Below are positions 6,698-10,088 of a stretch of 10,088 bases of DNA, piece after piece (within the stretch, counting starts at the first letter, position 1; the number at the start of each line of letters is the position of its first letter). The stretch is from an uncultured Selenomonadaceae bacterium. Lineage in GTDB: Bacteria; Bacillota; Negativicutes; Selenomonadales; Selenomonadaceae. The stretch covers positions 1 through 10,088 of the forward strand of contig CAJODU010000043.1 in assembly GCA_905233325.1 (NCBI GenBank), in the 5' to 3' direction. The notes under the pieces are model-generated. The model worked only from the letters and a program-made list of their open reading frames with translations. It had not been told where the DNA came from and did no database searches. A program made the translations under genes and the position numbers.

Positions 6698-7969
6698 TTA
6701 TGATTGACTAATCCTTGTGACATGTACCTTGTCTATACGAGCACGATCCATACCGATTATCTCAAAACGCAGCCCATTCCACTCACAGCGATCCCCAACA
6801 TTGGGAATACGTCCGAAGTATGAAGTCAGAAAACCGCCCATAGTTTGATAATGGTCGTGCTCCTCCTCCGGCAGCTCATCAATGTCAAACTTCTTCTTGA
6901 AGTCGGCAATATCATAGAGACCGTCTATGAACCAGGAATCACTGCCAATCATTGTAAATTGTGTCGATTCGGTGTCAGTGTTGGAGTCCGCACCGACAAT
7001 TTCCGTCAATAAATCCTCAAGAGTGATAAAACCGACAACGCCGCCATATTCGTCAAGCACCATAGCCTCATGCACCCCTGTACTGCGGAATTTTTCCAAG
7101 AGTCTGAAGGCCTCCATAGTCCTCGGAACATAAATCGGCTTTTTAAGCAGCTCGGTGAGTTCAAGCGATTTGAGTTTCTGTGTCAGTGCAACGTTGAGCA
7201 GATCCTTTGTATATAAAATTCCGCGGCAATCGTCCAAGCTGCCGTTGCCGACGGGGATTATTTCATTATTATGCTTTGCTATAACTTTGAGGTTATGTTC
7301 AATGGGATCGGAAAGATCAAGCCAGACAATTTGAGTGCGCGGTGTCATAAGAGAGTAGGCAGTCTCGTCGCCAAGCTGAAAGATTCTGTCAACCAGTGCC
7401 TGTTCTTCCTTCTCGAAAGTGCCGTCCTCGCGGCCTTGTTCAATCAGTTCCTTAACTTCGTCTTCAGTGACAGCCTCTTCAACCTCCTCATTCATTCCCA
7501 GAATCATCATCAACATACCTGTAATTTTTGAAATGATTGTGACGATAGGATTTATCAGAATGGCAATCAATTTAAAACCTGCATGATATTTTATCAAAAA
7601 CTTCTCCGGCGTCTGCTTGACAATCCTGTTCGGTAAGTATTCACCAAAAAGCAGCATTACAAATATTATGCTGACAACACAGACGGTGGTTGTGACTAAG
7701 CAATTCACCGCGACAAAGAGGTCGGATATTATCGGAACAAGCAAGACGGTGACAAAGCCGGAGATTATTTTAATTGCGGTAAGTCCTGCTTGTGCCGCTG
7801 CAATATATCTTTCAGACGATTCAAACATATCAAAGATGTCTTCCGCGTCAGTCAACTTTTCCAGTTTTCCGTGATGACTTTCCAAGAAAGCCGTTTTCAT
7901 TAAAGTAAAATAGCCGCTCATTACTATCAAGATTAAAATCAGCGTGAGCGGCAAGCCTATGTTATCCAA
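6698..7969 (-). CDS. CNNM/CBS-domain membrane protein, HlyC/CorC family
   Basis: This 423-residue protein has the standard three-part architecture of the CorC/CNNM family, which is linked to Mg2+ or Co2+ efflux. An N-terminal CNNM (DUF21) membrane domain (about 1-160) has three to four hydrophobic segments and ends in GEYLPNRI (109-116). A CBS pair follows, with LMTPR at 207-211 and DEYGGVVGFITLEDLL at 306-321. The C-terminal CorC_HlyC domain (about 335-420) includes GLYDIADF and TMGGFLTSYFGRIP. In the first membrane helix the usual S-E-T/I-A type motif reads LMKTA (23-27), with Lys in place of the acidic residue. The start is a TTG with AGGAG 12 bases upstream, after an in-frame TAG; the choice fits the family's N-terminus, but it is an unusual codon. 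It has its own promoter and an operator-like dyad. The metal specificity is unknown. Confidence 0.88.
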   Translation of the reverse strand: MDNIGLPLTLILILIVMSGYFTLMKTAFLESHHGKLEKLTDAEDIFDMFESSERYIAAAQAGLTAIKIISGFVTVLLVPIISDLFVAVNCLVTTTVCVVSIIFVMLLFGEYLPNRIVKQTPEKFLIKYHAGFKLIAILINPIVTIISKITGMLMMILGMNEEVEEAVTEDEVKELIEQGREDGTFEKEEQALVDRIFQLGDETAYSLMTPRTQIVWLDLSDPIEHNLKVIAKHNNEIIPVGNGSLDDCRGILYTKDLLNVALTQKLKSLELTELLKKPIYVPRTMEAFRLLEKFRSTGVHEAMVLDEYGGVVGFITLEDLLTEIVGADSNTDTESTQFTMIGSDSWFIDGLYDIADFKKKFDIDELPEEEHDHYQTMGGFLTSYFGRIPNVGDRCEWNGLRFEIIGMDRARIDKVHVTRISQS

Positions 7970-7983
7970 AAGATTTTCACACT

Positions 7984-8011
7984 CCTATTGCAAAGTTGGA
8001 ATTACAATAGG
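7984..8011. promoter_or_regulatory. Operator-like dyad CCTATTG-N14-CAATAGG at the CorC-like promoter
   Basis: A perfect 7-bp inverted repeat, CCTATTG (7984-7990) and CAATAGG (8005-8011), is separated by 14 bases. The half-site centres are 21 bp apart, two turns of the helix, as expected for a dimeric regulator. One arm abuts the -10 box of the CorC-like promoter and covers the start point; the other overlaps the AGGAG ribosome binding site. If transcription began slightly further upstream, the same repeat would form an RNA hairpin sequestering that ribosome binding site. Confidence 0.45.
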
Positions 8012-8041
8012 ATTATAGCATTTTTTGATTGATACCGTCAA
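8012..8041 (-). promoter_or_regulatory. Promoter of the CorC-like gene
   Basis: On the minus strand TTGACG (8041-8036), an 18-base spacer and a perfect TATAAT (8017-8012), with an extended -10 TG (TGCTATAAT). The transcription start should be near 8005, giving a leader of about 36 bases. The -35 lies inside the distal arm of a 62-bp imperfect inverted repeat, and the region just after the -10 is the proximal arm of another dyad, so factors binding either structure would affect this promoter. Confidence 0.75.
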
Positions 8042-8097
8042 GCCTGAAATCTCTGGTTGAGATTGCCTCTCAGTTTTTTTGAGCGTTCAGCTTGACG
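8036..8097. repeat. 62-bp imperfect inverted repeat between trpA and the CorC-like gene
   Basis: CGTCAAGC-C-TGAA (8036-8048) and TTCAGCTTGACG (8086-8097) are complementary over 12 bp with one extra C, across a 37-base spacer that contains smaller inverted repeats (AATCTC-TGGTT-GAGATT and CTCA-N7-TGAG). It occupies most of the interval after trpA. Transcribed from the trp operon it would give a long 3' stem-loop, but no T tract follows on the minus strand, so it is not a classical intrinsic terminator for trpA. Confidence 0.5.
8057..8080 (+). terminator. Terminator-like hairpin facing trpA on the plus strand
   Basis: TTGAGA (8057-8062), a 5-base loop and TCTCAG (8068-8073) form a 6-bp stem with one wobble, followed by seven T residues. 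It would stop plus-strand transcripts, but no plus-strand gene lies upstream after the clpP terminator. It could block antisense transcription into trpA, or may simply be part of the larger repeat. The short stem makes the call weak. Confidence 0.3.
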
Positions 8098-8118
8098 AAG
8101 AATTATACCCTGCTTAGA

Positions 8119-8931
8119 TCAAGCGGCATCAAGGGCAGAGCGCATGGCACTAATCAGATCCATAGCACCTGTGAAGTTGCCGTCCATGAGACGCTTGACG
8201 ACAGCGGAGCCGACTATAACGCCGTCAACATTCTTTGAGGCATTCTGCGCGGCCTCAGGTGTTCCGATACCAAATCCAATCATAAGAGGCGTCGAAGTAT
8301 ACTCTCTCGCGTGGACAGCTACTTCAGAGATCTGGCTGAAGTCCAAGTCCTTCACGCCCGTGACGCCGGTGTTGGAGACGCAGTAGATAAAACCGCTGGC
8401 ATCAGTGCAAGTGCTCTTCATTCGCTCATCAGAAGTGAGCGGAGTGATGAACTCAATAAGGTGAATCCCCTTCTTGCGGCTGATTGCACGCATTTGAGTT
8501 GATTCTTCATGCGGCACATCAGGAATGATCAGACCGTCCATACCGGCGATCTTTGCCTCGGTGACGAAACGCTCAAAGCCGTTATAATCCATTCCGTAAC
8601 GGTAGCCGTAACTTATTATCGAATTGATATAGCCCATACCGACTATAGGAGCGTCAATCGAGCGTCTGAGCTCTCTGACCATAGTCAGAACCCTGTACGG
8701 TGACATGCGGTTCCTGAGAGCGGCGGCTGAAGAGGCTTGAATTACGGGGCCGTCAGCAAGCGGATCGGAAAACGGTATTCCGAGCTCAATGATGTCTGCA
8801 CCGGCGTGGACAGCCTCAATAATGGCACGCTTGGAAGTGTCGTAGTCCGGTGCACCTGCCGTAATGTAGATATTCAGAGCTTTGCGGCCGTTGCTCTTGA
8901 GTTTTTCTAAAGCATTATCTAATCTTTTCAT
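8119..8931 (-). CDS. trpA: Tryptophan synthase alpha subunit
   Basis: TrpA cleaves indole-3-glycerol phosphate to indole and glyceraldehyde 3-phosphate; the indole is channelled to TrpB. The 270-residue product is a complete (beta/alpha)8 barrel of normal length. The catalytic residues are present: Glu49 in DIIELGIPFSDP and Asp60 in LADGPVIQ, with the same numbering as the E. coli protein. GFIYCVSNTGVTG and the phosphate-binding GFGIGTPE and VDGVIVGSAVV segments are also clear. The ATG start (MKRLDNALEKLK) is preceded by GTGAGG at 5 bases; an upstream in-frame TTG at 8949 lies within the preceding gene and is less likely. Unusually, it follows a toxin-antitoxin pair rather than trpB, with 7 bases between the antitoxin stop and this ATG. 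As in many bacteria it appears to be the last trp gene. Confidence 0.96.
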   Translation of the reverse strand: MKRLDNALEKLKSNGRKALNIYITAGAPDYDTSKRAIIEAVHAGADIIELGIPFSDPLADGPVIQASSAAALRNRMSPYRVLTMVRELRRSIDAPIVGMGYINSIISYGYRYGMDYNGFERFVTEAKIAGMDGLIIPDVPHEESTQMRAISRKKGIHLIEFITPLTSDERMKSTCTDASGFIYCVSNTGVTGVKDLDFSQISEVAVHAREYTSTPLMIGFGIGTPEAAQNASKNVDGVIVGSAVVKRLMDGNFTGAMDLISAMRSALDAA

Positions 8932-8938
8932 AACAACC

Positions 8939-9136
8939 TCACTGTTCAATAATGAGTTTAATCAAATGCCTGTTGGGATCAACCATACGACGTTTCATTT
9001 TTTTGAGATCTTCTCTGGTAAGCGGAGGGCAATCTTCATCGTAAACAAAAGGCCTTTTTGCAGCTTCACTGATACGATTTTTTTGTTCTTCGCTCATTTT
9101 AGCATCTTTTGCCAGAAAGTAATGCACGGTACTCAT
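8939..9136 (-). CDS. Putative antitoxin partner of the BrnT-family toxin
   Basis: A small hydrophilic protein of 65 residues encoded directly downstream of, and overlapping, the BrnT-type toxin gene by 38 bases. The overlap, the order (toxin first) and the size fit a BrnA-type antitoxin, and that context is the main reason for the call. The sequence itself does not show the ribbon-helix-helix C-terminus of typical BrnA proteins. It has a predicted helical segment SEEQKNRISEAAKRP, a central motif FVYDEDCPPLT and a basic region KKMKRRMVDPNRH. It may be a different antitoxin family that relies on blocking the toxin directly. The ribosome binding site AGGAG (9145-9149) favours the ATG at 9136 (8 bases) over adjacent ATGs at 9139 and 9154. 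The stop codon lies within the trpA ribosome binding site. AT-rich compared with trpA and trpB. Confidence 0.6.
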   Translation of the reverse strand: MSTVHYFLAKDAKMSEEQKNRISEAAKRPFVYDEDCPPLTREDLKKMKRRMVDPNRHLIKLIIEQ

Positions 9137-9419
9137 CATAATCTCTCCTCTCATCTTCTTTTGCCGGTCTTGCAGAGATCAGTCTGATATTATATTCATC
9201 ATCACGTTCAGTGTATACGACAAACAAAACATCATTAGCCTTGCCAATGGTTATATATCTTTCTTCTTCAATGCTGTGTTTGTCGTCAATAAAATCCATT
9301 CTATATTCATCTTGCCAAACCCAAGCGGCATCTAAGAATGATACTCCATGTTTACTGAGATTAATACTCGCCTTTTTGTCGTCCCACTGGAATTTGAAAC
9401 CCTCAATTTCTTTCTTCAT
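9099..9419 (-). CDS. brnT: BrnT-family ribonuclease toxin
   Basis: This 106-residue protein matches the BrnT (DUF497) family, toxins with a RelE-like fold that inhibit growth by cutting RNA. The conserved blocks appear in order: FQWDDKKASINLSKHGVSF (10-28), HSIEEERYITIGKA (48-61), VLFVVYTER (64-72) and RLISARPAKEDERRDYDEY (79-97). Family members are usually 90-100 residues, so this one is complete. The ATG overlaps the trpB stop (ATGA), and no good Shine-Dalgarno precedes it, so translation probably depends on ribosomes finishing trpB. The 3' end overlaps the antitoxin gene. GC is about 32-40% in sampled lines compared with about 55% in trpB and trpA, which suggests a transferred cassette. 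The assignment to BrnT is firm; activity is inferred. Confidence 0.88.
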   Translation of the reverse strand: MKKEIEGFKFQWDDKKASINLSKHGVSFLDAAWVWQDEYRMDFIDDKHSIEEERYITIGKANDVLFVVYTERDDEYNIRLISARPAKEDERRDYDEYRALLSGKRC

Positions 9420-10088
9420 TGCTTATTTCCCAACATCTCAGCGACAGACGCCACGTCCTTGTCACCGCGCCCGCTGAGACACACCACCACAAAGTCACGT
9501 TCCGTGGTCTTCGGCATTAGTTTATCAAGATAGGCTATTGCGTGGGCACTCTCAAGAGCAGGAATGATCCCTTCCAATTTTGAAAGACGTTTGAATCCTT
9601 CAAGAGCCTCATCATCGGTGACGGAATCATAGAAGGCGATCTTCTCGTCTTTGAAGTATGAATGTTCGGGACCGACACCGGGATAGTCAAGACCGGCACT
9701 GACAGAGTAAGCCTCGACAACCTGCCCCTCCTGCGTCTGCAGCAGATAGCTGTAGGCACCGTGCAGAATACCGGGACGCCCGCGACCGCTCAATGTCTTG
9801 GCATTTTCAGAGTTGGACTTCCCACCTGCCTCAACGCCAATCATATGGACACGCTTGTCATCAAGGAACTCGTGAAAAAAGCCGATAGCATTAGAACCGC
9901 CGCCAACACAGGCAACGAGGTGAGAGGGAAGTCTTCCGTAGTCTTTGATACATTGAGCACGCAGCTCACGGCTTATGCAGCTCTGAAAGTCGCGTACCAT
10001 AGTCGGATAAGGGTGAGGACCCACGCAGGAGCCAATCAGGTAGTAGGTATCTCTGATGTTGGTTGCCCAGTAGCGGATAGCCTCACTC
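9416..10088 (-). CDS. trpB: Tryptophan synthase beta subunit, C-terminal part (cut by window end)
   Basis: TrpB condenses indole with serine using pyridoxal phosphate. Only about 223 residues from the C-terminus are in the window; roughly 170 residues, including the PLP-binding lysine, lie beyond the right edge. The frame is open through the edge and reads SEAIRYWATNIRDTYYLIGS just upstream of VGPHPYPTMVRDFQ. The PLP phosphate-binding GGGSNA, the AGLDYPGVGPEHSYF motif and the C-terminal VVCLSGRGDKDV are all typical. A GTG within this region (10024) is internal, not a start. The stop codon overlaps the start of the BrnT-type toxin gene instead of leading to trpA, the usual neighbour. Confidence 0.96.
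   Translation of the reverse strand, partial: SEAIRYWATNIRDTYYLIGSCVGPHPYPTMVRDFQSCISRELRAQCIKDYGRLPSHLVACVGGGSNAIGFFHEFLDDKRVHMIGVEAGGKSNSENAKTLSGRGRPGILHGAYSYLLQTQEGQVVEAYSVSAGLDYPGVGPEHSYFKDEKIAFYDSVTDDEALEGFKRLSKLEGIIPALESAHAIAYLDKLMPKTTERDFVVVCLSGRGDKDVASVAEMLGNKQ

Noticed and set aside
8102..8107. TATAAT just after trpA as a promoter for a small RNA
   Set aside because: The only -35-like hexamer, TTGATG, is 19 bases away in the trpA coding end, and no defined transcript end follows, so the match is probably chance.
8931..8949. TTG at 8949 as the start of trpA
   Set aside because: It would overlap the antitoxin gene and adds residues not typical of TrpA. The ATG at 8931 has GTGAGG 5 bases upstream and gives canonical active-site numbering.
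10022..10024. GTG at 10024 as the start of trpB
   Set aside because: The frame continues upstream to the window edge with conserved TrpB sequence, so the GTG is an internal valine codon.
1..10088. CRISPR arrays, tRNA or rRNA genes, insertion sequences, phage genes
   Set aside because: No regularly spaced direct repeats, tRNA-like cloverleafs, transposase genes or phage modules were seen. Apart from the short TA cassette the window is ordinary chromosomal gene content.

Overview
The window reads as part of a chromosome of a diderm (LPS-type outer membrane) member of the Firmicutes, most likely in the Negativicutes/Selenomonadales. That placement is an inference. It rests on an LptF/LptG-family lipopolysaccharide export permease sitting beside Firmicutes-style genes, strong AGGAGG-type ribosome binding sites, and sigma-A-like promoters that mostly carry an extended -10 (TGnTATAAT). 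Base composition is intermediate in the sampled stretches: about 55% GC in the trp genes and 32-40% in the small cassette between them, by hand counts of single 60-base lines.

Layout from left to right. Positions 1-3201 hold three minus-strand genes: an NhaC-family Na+/H+ antiporter with its own promoter and a structured leader, a monofunctional GT51 peptidoglycan glycosyltransferase, and a small cytidine-deaminase-fold protein that has lost its zinc ligands. The deaminase-like gene ends in an intrinsic terminator. A divergent intergenic region (3202-3335) carries the promoter of the plus-strand block: an LptF/LptG permease, then trigger factor (tig) and clpP. tig has its own promoter, clpP follows it by 16 bases, and a strong hairpin-plus-T-tract terminator closes the block. 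From 6698 on everything is minus strand again. It contains a CNNM/CBS/CorC-type membrane protein with its own promoter and an operator-like dyad, a 149-bp interval rich in inverted repeats, and then the end of a tryptophan operon with trpA and the C-terminal half of trpB.

The most notable point is inside the trp operon. trpB and trpA are separated by a two-gene toxin-antitoxin cassette, a BrnT-family toxin and a small putative antitoxin. It is fitted without a gap: the trpB stop overlaps the brnT start (ATGA), brnT overlaps the antitoxin gene, and the antitoxin stop lies inside the ribosome binding site of trpA. The cassette is much more AT-rich than the trp genes, which suggests acquisition. 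The second notable gene is the cytidine-deaminase-like protein, which aligns to the family without gaps at the active-site motifs but has Ser, Asp and Ser where the three zinc-binding cysteines should be. The other genes are conserved housekeeping functions: ion homeostasis, cell wall and envelope assembly, nascent-chain folding, proteolysis and tryptophan synthesis.
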